Shown here: piece by piece, positions 1-8,435 of the stretch | Layout of the letters: each line of letters opens with the position of its first letter | Position numbering within the stretch: position 1 is the first letter of the stretch | DNA from: an uncultured Lachnospiraceae bacterium | GTDB taxonomy: Bacteria > Bacillota > Clostridia > Lachnospirales > Lachnospiraceae | Assembly: GCA_902778245.1 (NCBI GenBank) | Contig: CACYXH010000052.1 | Span: forward strand, 1-46,168 | Direction of reading: 5' to 3' | DNA length: 46,168 nucleotides | Made by a program: the position numbers and the translations under genes | Notes under the pieces: model-generated | What the model saw: the letters and a program-made list of their open reading frames with translations, nothing else | The model's database searches: none | What the model was told of the DNA's origin: nothing

Positions 1-2568
1 GAACTTCCCGTCAATCAGATTTACTGGAAAAATGGTGTGGGCAATGACGGTGTGCAGGTGCGGTACGAACTGACGAATCCATATGAAAATATTATTGATC
101 AGGGAACCAGTGTGCTGAATACAGCCGCCCATGTGAATCTGAGCGGAGATACGGAGACGGATCCCGCCACTGACGCGGAGTTCTCCACAATTTTGATGAA
201 AGAACAATATGAGAACCTGAGAGAACAGTACCATGATGACATTGTTTTTGCCCAAGCGGTGATTGCGTACAGTCCGGTCACGGTCAATCAGTCCGGTGTT
301 ACGAAAAAGGTCATGACCGGTCTGTCAAATGGTTATCAGAACGCGCCCTCCGTGGAGGAAAGCACCGGGGGAGCGGACACCTATCAGGGAGAGGGTTACC
401 ATTATCGTTTGACCTATACCACTGCTACCAGCACGAGGGGAACGGACATTGTCTTGTTTGATGTGCTGGAGAATGGTTTCACGGATGTGAACGGAGCGGT
501 GTTGGAACCATCTCAGTGGAAAGGGAATTTTGTGAAGGTTAATGTTTCAACCATTGCGGCGAAACATTCGTATAACAGTGAAACCAAAGCAAACGACGGA
601 CCGCTGTGTAATCCGGTGGTGTATTATACTACTGTACTCCCGGGCTATACGGATCTGAAGGCAGAATCTCTTGATAAGCAGGGGAGCGTTTGGAGTACGG
701 AGTTGCCGGAAAACCCTGCGGATGTAAAGGCGATTGCGATTGACTGCCGCAAGACGGTGGACGGTACCAGATATGTGCTGGATCAGGCAGGTGTAATCAA
801 TGCTTATGTATATATGAAAGCACCCATCGACCGCACTCTGTTTGTAAACACACAGAAGCCGGTGGCAGTAAACGAGGTCGCTGTGGATCAGACGGTGGTG
901 TCGGTGGGATCCCAGACGGAAACCGGGGTTCGCGGGCTGCTGAAATCTAACGCTTCCGTTGACTTGTGGTCAGAAGAGTTTACTTTTACTAAGGTGAAGG
1001 GAGAAACTCTAACGAAAGAATGGAAGGAGGAAGGCGGGACAACAGAAGGACTGAACGGAGCTGAGTTTACGCTGTATCGCCTGCTGGATGAGACAAACAG
1101 CCACGATGAACTTGTGGATCCCGATAATATAGATCCGAATGTGTGGAAACTTGAGGATACGCAGATATCGGGCAGAGGGGAAAATACCAGGGACGGAGAG
1201 GTAACTTTCCGATATCTTGCTCCTACCGAGTATCGTCTGGTGGAGACGAAAGCTCCGGATAATCGGATTTTGGCGGCAAGCCAATGGAAATTGGAAGTAA
1301 AAAGTGACGGATCCTGTGAAGTCACCGTATTGGAAAACCCAAATGCCGATGGCGTGGCGAGAGAGAACATCGATTTTACAGAGGATGAGAGTGGAGTCAC
1401 AGCGGGGCTGGTTCTGCCCAATACATTCCGGGCATGCCGGAATGTTGAAGTGAAAAAGGTATGGAAGTGGGAAAAGGCGGAGGAAGTAACCGGTTCGTAC
1501 CCACCGATCTATCCAGATAGCATTAAAGTACAGCTCTTTGCGGACGGCGTGGCGGCGTTGGATGTGGATGGAAATGGTATCTTTCTGAATCTAACGGAGG
1601 ATGATGCAAGCGAAAACGGCGTATGGAATGCCGCTTTTACGGATTTGCCTAAATATAGCGATTTTGGTGAGACAGAAATTAAATACACGGTAGAGGAAGT
1701 TTCTATGACCGTGAAAGGAATTGAACAGACTTCTGATAACGGACAATTTCCGATTCTTTGTGACGAAAGCGAGCAAGTTGCGGGCAGCGATCCTGCAGTC
1801 TTCAAGGTACTCGGCCGATGGAAAGAAGTGGTGAACGGTTCCCAGGAGGACGGATATACCATAACCAATATCTGGATCCCCGCTACTGAAAAGGAACAAG
1901 GGGAGATTGGCTTTAAGATTCAAAAGACCGATGAACAAGGTCAGCGGCTTGAGGTCGGAACCGCAGTGTTTTTGTTGGAGAAAAAGACAGAGGATGGTTA
2001 TGCCGCGGTGGCAACGATTGCAACCCAGAATGGAATTGCGGAGGTGACGGGACTGACCGAAGGCATCTATCGAATCTCAGAGACGAAAGCACCGGAAGGT
2101 TATGAGAAAACGGAGGCAGCAGCTGCTGTTATGGTAGATCAAACCGACCGGATCCTGGTAAGCGCAGATGAAGAGCTATTGCAAAACATTTATCAGGTAC
2201 TTCTGTCTATTGAGGGGCAGGATAAGGAACCTTACAGCTGGGATGGAGCGACGGAGACCTTGTTGGTAAAGAATTGTGCACTTCCGCCGCAGACGGAGAC
2301 GGAAACAGAAACGGAGACGGAGACGGAAACAGAAACGGAAACCGAGACGGAAACAGAAACGGAGACCGAGACGGAAACGGAGACGGAGACAGAAACGGAG
2401 ACCGAGACGGAAACGGAGACAGAAACAGAAACGGAGACCGAGACGGAAACAAAGATACCTAGAACACCAAAAACCGGAGATGACAGCCCCATAGAATGGT
2501 ATTTGCTGGCAATGATGGCGGCGGCTGGTGTGAGCGTGGGTGTTTTTGCCAAACGAAGAAAACTATAA
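1..2568 (+). CDS. Cell-wall-anchored Cna-B/SpaA-type surface protein, 5'-truncated by window edge
   Basis: The frame is open from base 1, so the start and signal peptide lie outside the window; 855 residues are visible. The sequence reads as a Gram-positive adhesin or pilin-like protein. A SpaA-like prealbumin fold starts near residue 340 (NGAEFTLYRLL, then LVETKAPDN), a Cna-B domain near 480 (VEVKKVWKWEK), and a second SpaA-like domain near 640-720 (GFKIQKTDEQG, ISETKAPEGYE). A 53-codon Thr-Glu stalk follows, then a sortase signal: TPKTGDD, a hydrophobic segment and the basic tail KRRKL. It should be covalently attached to peptidoglycan by a sortase not found here. The KTG core differs from strict LPXTG (a T precedes PKTG). 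Ligand and exact role are unknown. Confidence 0.9.
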   Translation, partial: ELPVNQIYWKNGVGNDGVQVRYELTNPYENIIDQGTSVLNTAAHVNLSGDTETDPATDAEFSTILMKEQYENLREQYHDDIVFAQAVIAYSPVTVNQSGVTKKVMTGLSNGYQNAPSVEESTGGADTYQGEGYHYRLTYTTATSTRGTDIVLFDVLENGFTDVNGAVLEPSQWKGNFVKVNVSTIAAKHSYNSETKANDGPLCNPVVYYTTVLPGYTDLKAESLDKQGSVWSTELPENPADVKAIAIDCRKTVDGTRYVLDQAGVINAYVYMKAPIDRTLFVNTQKPVAVNEVAVDQTVVSVGSQTETGVRGLLKSNASVDLWSEEFTFTKVKGETLTKEWKEEGGTTEGLNGAEFTLYRLLDETNSHDELVDPDNIDPNVWKLEDTQISGRGENTRDGEVTFRYLAPTEYRLVETKAPDNRILAASQWKLEVKSDGSCEVTVLENPNADGVARENIDFTEDESGVTAGLVLPNTFRACRNVEVKKVWKWEKAEEVTGSYPPIYPDSIKVQLFADGVAALDVDGNGIFLNLTEDDASENGVWNAAFTDLPKYSDFGETEIKYTVEEVSMTVKGIEQTSDNGQFPILCDESEQVAGSDPAVFKVLGRWKEVVNGSQEDGYTITNIWIPATEKEQGEIGFKIQKTDEQGQRLEVGTAVFLLEKKTEDGYAAVATIATQNGIAEVTGLTEGIYRISETKAPEGYEKTEAAAAVMVDQTDRILVSADEELLQNIYQVLLSIEGQDKEPYSWDGATETLLVKNCALPPQTETETETETETETETETETETETETETETETETETETETETETETETETETETKIPRTPKTGDDSPIEWYLLAMMAAAGVSVGVFAKRRKL
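2293..2451 (+). repeat. Thr-Glu coding low-complexity repeat
   Basis: About 53 alternating ACN/GAR codons built from 6- and 12-base variants of GAGACGGAAACA. It encodes the stalk in front of the sortase signal. Because the unit is a multiple of three, whole-unit slippage would change stalk length without breaking the frame. Related tracts occur at 23201-23414 and 26071-26290 in other genes. Confidence 0.95.
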
Positions 2569-2610
2569 GGCTTTGTTAATCACATTAATTTTATAAAAGG
2601 CAAAAATCAG

Positions 2611-3942
2611 ATGAATAAGGAATTGACAGAAGGAAATATTATTAAGGGTATGGTGCGGTTTTCCGTGCCATACCTTATTGCATGTTTTTTGCAGACTTTT
2701 TACGGGCTGGCGGATTTGTTTATTACAGGGCAGTTTAACGGCTCGGCGTCTATCACGGCAGTTTCTGTGGGCAGTCAGGTCATGCACATGCTCACAGTTA
2801 TGATCGTCGGCCTGGCTATGGGTGCCACCGTCTCCATCAGCAGGCAGGTGGGGGCCGGAAATAAAACGGCCGTTTCCAAAAGTATCGGAAACACAGTGAC
2901 ACTGTTTCTGATTTCTTCCGTGGCAGCGACTTTCCTTTTATTGCTGCTGATCGACCCAATCCTGGGGGCGCTTTCTACTCCAGAGGAGGCGCTGGCGGAG
3001 ACGAGAGTGTATCTTACCATATGCTTTGCCGGCATTCCGTTTATCACCGCTTACAATGTGATCAGCAGCATTTTTCGGGGTCTGGGAGATACAAAACATC
3101 CCATGTATTATGTGGCCGTTGCGGGAGTCATCAATGTGGTGCTGGATTATATTCTCATCGGACCGTTTCACATGGGAGCGAAAGGAGCGGCTCTGGCAAC
3201 CGTGATCAGTCAGGCGATCTCAGTGATCCTGGCATTTTTCGCTCTGAAAAAGCAGAACGTGGAACTGGATGTAAAATCGTCGGATCTGAAATTTGAACCA
3301 AAGACGGTCCGTTTTATTCTGGCGGTGGGCGTTCCTATTGCGCTGCAGGACGGGCTGATCCAGATTTCTTTTCTGATCATCACGGCCATTGCCAACAGCA
3401 GGGGGGTGGATGTGGCGGCAGCTGTGGGAATCGTGGAGAAGATCATAGGATTTCTGTTCCTGGTACCTTCGGCAATGCTTTCCACTGTCTCCGCTCTTTC
3501 TGCCCAGAATGCCGGCGCCGGAAAACATGAACGCAGCAGAGAAGTACTGAAATTTGGGGTTGCGATTTGTGTGGGATTTGGAATGGTTGTTTTTATTATC
3601 TGCCAGTTTATCTCTCCGCAGATCGTCTCACTGTTTGTCAATAACAACGGAAGGGTGGCGCAGCTGGGGGGACAATATTTGAAAGCATATTCCCTGGACT
3701 GCGCCTTTGCCGGGATCCATTTTTGTTTCAGTGGATTTTTCAGCGCCTACGGGAAATCCCTATATTCTTTTGTACATAATATTATTTCCATCGTGACTGT
3801 GAGGGTACCCGGGGCCTATCTTGCATCCGTTCTGTTCCCCGCAACATTGTATCCCATGGGTCTGGCGGCTCCTCTGGGATCTCTCCTGTCGGCGGTGATC
3901 TGCGTTATTCTTTTCCGGTCAGGCCGGAACTATTGGAAATAA
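2611..3942 (+). CDS. MATE-family multidrug/Na+ antiporter
   Basis: A 443-residue integral membrane protein with about twelve hydrophobic segments arranged as two similar halves, the usual size for MATE (NorM/DinF-like) exporters. These export cationic drugs or metabolites in exchange for Na+ or H+. Family-typical stretches include MVRFSVPYLIACFLQTFYG and LADLFITGQF at the N-terminus, SISRQVGAGN after helix 2, SSIFRGLGDTKHP in the first half, and VGVPIALQDGLIQ opening the second half. The ATG at 2611 follows a weak purine-rich site. It begins 42 bases after the surface protein stop, so co-transcription is possible. The substrate cannot be told from the sequence. Confidence 0.93.
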   Translation: MNKELTEGNIIKGMVRFSVPYLIACFLQTFYGLADLFITGQFNGSASITAVSVGSQVMHMLTVMIVGLAMGATVSISRQVGAGNKTAVSKSIGNTVTLFLISSVAATFLLLLLIDPILGALSTPEEALAETRVYLTICFAGIPFITAYNVISSIFRGLGDTKHPMYYVAVAGVINVVLDYILIGPFHMGAKGAALATVISQAISVILAFFALKKQNVELDVKSSDLKFEPKTVRFILAVGVPIALQDGLIQISFLIITAIANSRGVDVAAAVGIVEKIIGFLFLVPSAMLSTVSALSAQNAGAGKHERSREVLKFGVAICVGFGMVVFIICQFISPQIVSLFVNNNGRVAQLGGQYLKAYSLDCAFAGIHFCFSGFFSAYGKSLYSFVHNIISIVTVRVPGAYLASVLFPATLYPMGLAAPLGSLLSAVICVILFRSGRNYWK

Positions 3943-3973
3943 TCTATCTTATATGCAATTGCGAAACTGCTAA

Positions 3974-3997
3974 GGAAACGCTTTATTCAGCGTTTCC
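3974..3997. repeat. Short hairpin downstream of the MATE gene
   Basis: A perfect 9-bp stem GGAAACGCT/AGCGTTTCC encloses a 6-base loop. It lies 32 bases after the MATE stop and could stop transcription or protect an RNA 3' end. There is no T-run after it, so it is not a standard intrinsic terminator. Confidence 0.55.
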
Positions 3998-4002
3998 CTA
4001 AC

Positions 4003-4148
4003 AAAGCGCTTGGATTATTCGCTCGTCGCCGCCATCTCGGACACTTTCAGGAATTGTATGCCAATGTCCCGGACAATTGTCCGTTTCTGGCATACAATTC
4101 TCTTCAGATGTCCGTTCTGAGCTAGACTCGGAATAATCCAAGCACTTT
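4003..4148. repeat. 146-bp long imperfect palindrome (MITE-like or structured RNA)
   Basis: The outer arms 4003-4020 and 4131-4148 are inverted copies of 18 bases with a single mismatch (core GCTTGGATTATTC). The inner arms GAATTGTATGCCA (4051-4063) and TGGCATACAATTC (4088-4100) match perfectly. The centre CGGACAATTGTCCG (4070-4083) is itself a palindrome. The region between outer and inner arms pairs only partly. No gene lies inside. It could be a miniature mobile element, a REP-like element or a long hairpin RNA, and it fills most of the 255-bp gap between the MATE and phosphoesterase genes. Confidence 0.7.
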
Positions 4149-4197
4149 TTAAGTATCACAATGACTTATACGTTACCTTGGATAAGGAGGAAATGGA

Positions 4198-4833
4198 ATG
4201 CGGTACTATATTGCGGATCTGCATTTTTATCATGAAAGCCTGAACGCGCGGATGGACTGCCGGGGATTTGCGGACGGAAGCGAGATGAATGCGTATATGA
4301 TACGGCAGTGGAATAAGAGAGTGCGGCCAAACGATGAGGTAGTAATTCTCGGTGACCTGTCCGTGGGCAAGGGAAAGGCCACCAACGCTATCGTGGAACA
4401 GCTGAACGGAAAGCTCTGCCTGGTGGAAGGCAATCATGATCTGTTCCTGAATGACCGGCAGTTTGACCGAAGCCGGTTTTTGTGGATCAAGCCGTATGCG
4501 GAACTGCACGACAATAAACGCAAGGTCATTCTGAGCCATTACCCCATCTTTTGCTACAACGGGCAGTACCGGAAGAAAAAGGATGGCTCCGATCGGACAT
4601 ATATGCTGTATGGCCATGTTCACAACACTTACGATGAATATCTGGTGGATCAGTTTCAGCGGATCACCAGGGAATCAAAACGGCCGGTGTGGGGCGCGGA
4701 GGGTTTGCAGAATATTCCCTGCCATATGATCAACTGCTTTTGTATGTTTTCCGGCTATATACCATTGACACTGGATGAGTGGATCGAGAATGACAGGCAG
4801 AGGAGAGAAAATTTACTCAATGCATTGACTTAG
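4198..4833 (+). CDS. Calcineurin-like metallophosphoesterase
   Basis: A 211-residue cytosolic protein carrying all motifs of the metallophosphoesterase superfamily in order: D7-L-H9, G52-D53, GNHD at 78-81, SHYP at 113-116 and GHVH at 139-142. These residues bind the two-metal centre that hydrolyses phosphomono- or diesters. Size and the opening YYIADLHFYH match the small YfcE/phage-like phosphoesterases. The start at 4198 is supported by AAGGAGG eight bases upstream. The C-terminal tail is polar and extends beyond the usual fold. It stands between a structured repeat and hipBA, with no partner that would reveal the substrate. Confidence 0.9.
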   Translation: MRYYIADLHFYHESLNARMDCRGFADGSEMNAYMIRQWNKRVRPNDEVVILGDLSVGKGKATNAIVEQLNGKLCLVEGNHDLFLNDRQFDRSRFLWIKPYAELHDNKRKVILSHYPIFCYNGQYRKKKDGSDRTYMLYGHVHNTYDEYLVDQFQRITRESKRPVWGAEGLQNIPCHMINCFCMFSGYIPLTLDEWIENDRQRRENLLNALT

Positions 4834-4854
4834 CCGTACGGCTTATATTATAAT
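4825..4854 (+). promoter_or_regulatory. Predicted sigma-A promoter of hipBA
   Basis: A -35 box TTGACT (4825-4830) and a perfect -10 box TATAAT (4849-4854) are separated by 18 bases. The first hipBA operator occupies the spacer, so a bound repressor would block RNA polymerase. The -35 box overlaps the last codons of the phosphoesterase gene. Confidence 0.75.
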
Positions 4855-4882
4855 TTTGATTATATAATATAGCCGTACGGCT
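4832..4882. promoter_or_regulatory. Two palindromic operators of the hipBA module
   Basis: The perfect 12-bp palindrome AGCCGTACGGCT occurs at 4832-4843 and again at 4871-4882, one copy inside the promoter spacer and one after the likely transcription start. HipB-type regulators bind such paired palindromes as dimers and repress their own operon. That HipB is the binder here is inferred from position. Confidence 0.75.
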
Positions 4883-4924
4883 AATTTTACGGTTTCGTTC
4901 CAACAAATTTTCGAGAGGTGAAGG

Positions 4925-5143
4925 ATGAATATTACAGATGCAGCTGCTTTTGGAGACACAATTCGAAGGCGGAGAAAAGAAATGCATTACACACAGGCAT
5001 TTTTGGCGGAGTTCAGTGGATTTAGTGTGAGTTTTATTTCGGATCTGGAAAGGGGGAAGAGTACGGCAGAGCTGGGAAAGGCACTTTACATTGCCAGTAT
5101 TCTTGGTCTGGATTGTATTCTGTCGCCGCGGGGGAATGGTTAA
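4925..5143 (+). CDS. hipB: HipB-like XRE-family antitoxin/repressor
   Basis: A 72-residue protein that is almost entirely one helix-turn-helix domain: TIRRRRKEMHYTQAFLAEFS followed by the recognition region FSVSFISDLERGKST. This matches HipB antitoxins, which neutralise HipA and repress the operon. An AGAGGTGAAGG site directly precedes the ATG. It ends 36 bases before hipA, the usual antitoxin-first order. Two identical palindromes upstream are its likely binding sites. Confidence 0.9.
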   Translation: MNITDAAAFGDTIRRRRKEMHYTQAFLAEFSGFSVSFISDLERGKSTAELGKALYIASILGLDCILSPRGNG

Positions 5144-5179
5144 AACCGGATTCGGAAAGAACACAGAGGGATGCATGAT

Positions 5180-6487
5180 ATGAAAAATCTAAGAGTCGAC
5201 ATAGAAATCCGAGGTGTGCAGACACATGTGGGCAATATTATCGGAAATGATTTTCGGGATGCTCATTTTAGGTATGCAGAGGAATATCTTCAAACGCCAG
5301 GCAGCGTGCCTGTCTCGATAAGTCTTCCTTTGCAGAAAGAGATCTTTTCTGTCAAACAGACCAGGAATTTTTTTGAAGGTTTGCTGCCAGAAGGTTTTAC
5401 ACGGAGATCAGTGGCACAGTGGATGCGGGCAAGTGAGGAAGATTATCTTTCCATTTTGGCCGGACTTGGCAAAGAATGTCTAGGCGCTTTGCGAATAACG
5501 GATGAAAATGATGAAGCTATAGAATCTGCCTATGAAAAACTTTCGATGGAACAGGTGAGGGCATTGGCCCGGGAGGGAGCCGTGAAATCTGCACAACTTG
5601 TAACAGAATCTCATCTGTCTCTTACCGGGGCATCGGGAAAAGTTGGGCTATATTATGATAAAGAGCATAATGAGTGGTTCCTTCCAAAAGGAGATGCGCC
5701 GAGTACACATATTGTAAAGCAAAGCCATGTGAGGTTGGATGGGATCGTTATTAATGAGCAATTAGCGCTTTTAACTGCAGCGGGACTTGGAATGGATGTT
5801 CCGGAGAGTTTTATCATAAATGTGGGAGATTACAGTGATGAAAAGGTTCTTTTTGCTATAAAGAGATATGACCGCATATATGGAGCGGGAATAAAGACAA
5901 TCAGTGGGAGAAGGGTTCCCATCAGACTGCATCAGGAAGATTTTGCGCAGGCGTTGGGCATCGCTGCAGCTGATAAGTATGAAAAAAATCAGGAGGGGTA
6001 TCTCAAAGCAATGTTTGATCTTCTGAGATATGTTTCTGAAAATCCGGTAAGTGATCAGCTTAAGCTTTGGGACATGATCATTTTTGATTATCTTATAGGA
6101 AATACAGATAACCATATAAAGAACTTCTCTCTCCTGTACAGGGATGACCTAAAGGGTATCCGGCTTGCCCCTGCCTATGATATTGTCAGCACTACAGTAT
6201 ATGAAGGCAGCAGCAGAGATATGGCATTTCATATTGGTGGGGAATACAGGATTGATAGAATTACGAGAGATTCTTTTGGAAATGCTGCAAAAGAAGTTGG
6301 ACTTGGGCAAAAATTGGCTATGACGCGTTTTGATGAAATGTGCAGTCGATTTGAAGCCGCACTTTCAGAAGCGGCTGGTATGCTCACGGGGATAGGATCT
6401 CAAAAGGCGGCTCAATTCCAGGAGAAGATATTACAAACCGGGGGCTATGGCAAGGTGATTTGCCAGGGAAAGGTCCTTGACAAATAA
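5180..6487 (+). CDS. hipA: HipA-family Ser/Thr kinase toxin
   Basis: A 435-residue, full-length HipA toxin. In E. coli HipA phosphorylates glutamyl-tRNA synthetase and induces dormancy; the target here is not known. The N-terminal HipA domain includes FFEGLLPEGFTRR. The kinase core shows LTGASGKVGL (nucleotide loop) and PSTHIVKQSH. The catalytic loop is NTDNHIKN with Asp310, and the metal-binding Asp334 lies in PAYDIVST, both very close to E. coli Asp309 and Asp332. An ATG also exists at 5171, but GAGGG at 5166-5170 abuts it and is correctly spaced (9 bases) for the ATG at 5180. No inactivating change is visible. Confidence 0.92.
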   Translation: MKNLRVDIEIRGVQTHVGNIIGNDFRDAHFRYAEEYLQTPGSVPVSISLPLQKEIFSVKQTRNFFEGLLPEGFTRRSVAQWMRASEEDYLSILAGLGKECLGALRITDENDEAIESAYEKLSMEQVRALAREGAVKSAQLVTESHLSLTGASGKVGLYYDKEHNEWFLPKGDAPSTHIVKQSHVRLDGIVINEQLALLTAAGLGMDVPESFIINVGDYSDEKVLFAIKRYDRIYGAGIKTISGRRVPIRLHQEDFAQALGIAAADKYEKNQEGYLKAMFDLLRYVSENPVSDQLKLWDMIIFDYLIGNTDNHIKNFSLLYRDDLKGIRLAPAYDIVSTTVYEGSSRDMAFHIGGEYRIDRITRDSFGNAAKEVGLGQKLAMTRFDEMCSRFEAALSEAAGMLTGIGSQKAAQFQEKILQTGGYGKVICQGKVLDK

Positions 6488-6505
6488 ATTCTGCAGTGTT
6501 AGTAT
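6477..6505 (+). promoter_or_regulatory. Predicted promoter of the trp operon leader
   Basis: Consensus TTGACA (6477-6482) and TAGTAT (6500-6505) are separated by 17 bases. The -35 overlaps the last codons of hipA. Transcription would start about 20 bases before the T-box structure, as expected for an independent trp promoter. Confidence 0.7.
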
Positions 6506-6529
6506 TTTAAGTAATTAAATTACGAAACC

Positions 6530-6794
6530 GTTGAAGCGGAGATAAAGGTGAGAGATGAACCCACAGAGAGCCTGCGGTGCTGGGAAACAGGCGGAAAACA
6601 GCTCATCAAATGGACCGCGGAGGGCGCAGTCAAAGGCGGTAGCAGCTGAGTATTCTGCGACGTAGGGACATACGTCAGTTGTCCAAGGTATGTTAGTACC
6701 TGTAAAGTGTATGGAGCTTCCATAAATCAGGGTGGCACCGCGGATTGTATATTCGTCCCTGGAAAAGAGAAAATCTCTTTTCCAGGGACTTTTT
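6530..6794 (+). promoter_or_regulatory. T-box riboswitch, tRNA-Trp specific, controlling trpEGDCFBA
   Basis: The leader has the hallmarks of a T-box. Stem I carries the conserved AGAGAGCC...GGTGCTGGGAAA segment. A specifier position reads UGG (6611-6613) in the context CAAA-UGG-ACC, and the T-box sequence AGGGTGGCACCGCG is at 6729-6742. Uncharged tRNA-Trp would pair with UGG and with the T-box bulge, stabilise the antiterminator and let RNA polymerase read into trpE. Charged tRNA leaves the terminator at 6755-6794 to form. A UGG specifier before trp biosynthesis genes is functionally coherent. The 5' boundary is approximate. Confidence 0.93.
6755..6794 (+). terminator. T-box attenuator (intrinsic terminator)
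   Basis: A perfect 16-bp stem (GTCCCTGGAAAAGAGA and its complement) with an AAA loop is followed by TTTTT. It overlaps the end of the T-box region and is the off state of the riboswitch. Confidence 0.95.
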
Positions 6795-6816
6795 GCACGC
6801 AGGCAATGAGCCATGC

Positions 6817-6877
6817 CATCAGAGAATATACACCGCTCTGGGGGCTTGCCCACAAAAGCGGTGTATATTCTCTGATG
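6817..6877 (+). repeat. Second strong hairpin in the trp leader
   Basis: Perfect 21-base inverted arms (6817-6837 and 6857-6877) enclose a 19-base loop. A smaller 10-bp stem with one wobble pair follows around 6900-6922, before the trpE ribosome site. No T-run follows the large stem, so it is unlikely to terminate. It may stabilise the processed trp mRNA 5' end or be a short insertion. Confidence 0.7.
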
Positions 6878-6971
6878 ATAGGGCGAAGCCCGTGACGCAT
6901 ATCCACTTACGAAGTGAGTGGATGCCGTCCCGGCGAGGGAAGCAAGCAACGAAACAAAGGAGGCATTAGAC

Positions 6972-8435
6972 ATGATCAGACCAGGTCTGGAAGAAATCAA
7001 AGCGCTGGCAGCCGCCGGCGAATACAAGACAGTTCCGGTGAGTATGGAGATCCTCTCGGATATCAAGACTCCCATCGAGGTGCTGCGGATCCTGAAGAAT
7101 GTATCGGGACATTGTTATATGCTGGAGTCGGTGGCGGGCAATGAGAAATGGGGGCGTTACACGTTCCTGGGATACGATCCCGGACTGACAATTTCCTGCA
7201 CGGACGGAAATATGAAGATCGGCTCGCTCACTTTGCAGACAAAAGAGCCGGGAAAATACATCCGCCAGGTGGTGGAAGATCATAAAAGCCCTGTTTTTGA
7301 TTATCTTCCGTCCTTCACCGGCGGTCTGGTAGGCTATTTTTCCTATGATTATCTGAAATACGCGGAGCCTACCCTGCGGTTGGACGCAGAAGACACGGAA
7401 GGATTCCAGGATGTGGATCTGATGCTGTTTGACAAGGTCATTGCCTTTGATAATTTCCGCCAGAAGATTATCCTGATCGTGAATATGCCGTTAGAAAATG
7501 TAGATGCGCAGTACAATAAGGCGATTCTGGAATTAAAACATATGGCGGAGCTGATACGGACCGGGGAACCCTGCAAAGAGGAACCGGGTCGCATGACTAC
7601 CGAAGTAAAACCGCTGTTTTCCAAAGAGCAGTACTGCGATATGGTGAACAAAGCAAAACACCATATACTGGAAGGAGATATTTTCCAGATCGTGTTATCC
7701 AACCGTCTGGAAGCCGGGTTTGAGGGAAGCTTACTGAACACTTACCGGGTGCTTCGTACCGTGAATCCTTCCCCGTATATGTTTTATTTTTCCAGCTCCG
7801 ACTTGGAGGTGGCTGGAGCTTCTCCGGAGACACTGGTACGTTTGGAAGACGGCGTGCTGCACACCTTCCCGCTGGCCGGGACCAGACCGAGAGGAAAGAC
7901 AGAGGAGGAGGATCAGCAGCTGGAAACAGAACTCCTGGCAGATCCGAAGGAACTGGCGGAACACAGTATGCTGGTGGATCTGGGAAGAAACGATCTGGGA
8001 AAGATCAGCCGTTTTGGAACCGTGGAGGTAGAGAAGGCTTTCTGCATCGAGAGGTACTCCCATGTAATGCATATCGGCTCTACGGTGCGGGGGGAGATCC
8101 GGGAAGAGAAGACGGCACTGGACGCCATCGACGCGGTACTCCCGGCGGGAACGCTGTCCGGAGCGCCTAAGATCATGGCCTGCCAGCTGATCAATGACCT
8201 GGAAAACAACAAGCGGGGCATTTACGGGGGGGCCATCGGCTATTTGAGTTTTACCGGAAACCTGGACACCTGCATTGCCATCCGCATTGCCTACAAGAAA
8301 AACGGAAAAGTATTTGTCCGCAGCGGAGCTGGTATTGTGGCGGATTCCGTGCCGGAAAAGGAATATCAGGAATGTATCAATAAAGCAGCAGCCGTGGTGA
8401 AATCCCTGGAACTGGCGAAGGAGGTGGATCTGTGA
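6972..8435 (+). CDS. trpE: Anthranilate synthase component I
   Basis: This enzyme converts chorismate to anthranilate with ammonia delivered by TrpG, the committed step of tryptophan synthesis. The 487-residue protein has the normal length. The chorismate-binding domain shows FPLAGTRPRGKT, LVDLGRNDLGK, LSGAPKIMACQLI and the C-terminal RSGAGIVADSVPEKEYQE. The open frame extends back to 6918, but ATG 6972 is preferred because AAAGGAGG lies 8 bases upstream (6956-6963) and TrpE homology starts there. It is first in the operon behind the T-box, and its stop overlaps the trpG start by four bases, implying translational coupling. Confidence 0.96.
   Translation: MIRPGLEEIKALAAAGEYKTVPVSMEILSDIKTPIEVLRILKNVSGHCYMLESVAGNEKWGRYTFLGYDPGLTISCTDGNMKIGSLTLQTKEPGKYIRQVVEDHKSPVFDYLPSFTGGLVGYFSYDYLKYAEPTLRLDAEDTEGFQDVDLMLFDKVIAFDNFRQKIILIVNMPLENVDAQYNKAILELKHMAELIRTGEPCKEEPGRMTTEVKPLFSKEQYCDMVNKAKHHILEGDIFQIVLSNRLEAGFEGSLLNTYRVLRTVNPSPYMFYFSSSDLEVAGASPETLVRLEDGVLHTFPLAGTRPRGKTEEEDQQLETELLADPKELAEHSMLVDLGRNDLGKISRFGTVEVEKAFCIERYSHVMHIGSTVRGEIREEKTALDAIDAVLPAGTLSGAPKIMACQLINDLENNKRGIYGGAIGYLSFTGNLDTCIAIRIAYKKNGKVFVRSGAGIVADSVPEKEYQECINKAAAVVKSLELAKEVDL

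Noticed and set aside
888..1421. Minus-strand frame of 177 codons opposite the surface protein
   Set aside because: Serine-rich antisense shadow with no start signal; the + strand has clear adhesin domains.
2207..2552. Antisense frames reading long Ser-Val runs (also near 22978-23454) and Arg-Lys-Pro runs on the sense strand
   Set aside because: They are only the other reading frames of the Thr-Glu codon repeats, with no ribosome sites and no plausible protein.
6918..6971. Longer TrpE start at 6918
   Set aside because: The extra 18 codons lie in the structured leader and have no TrpE similarity; AAAGGAGG is placed for ATG 6972.
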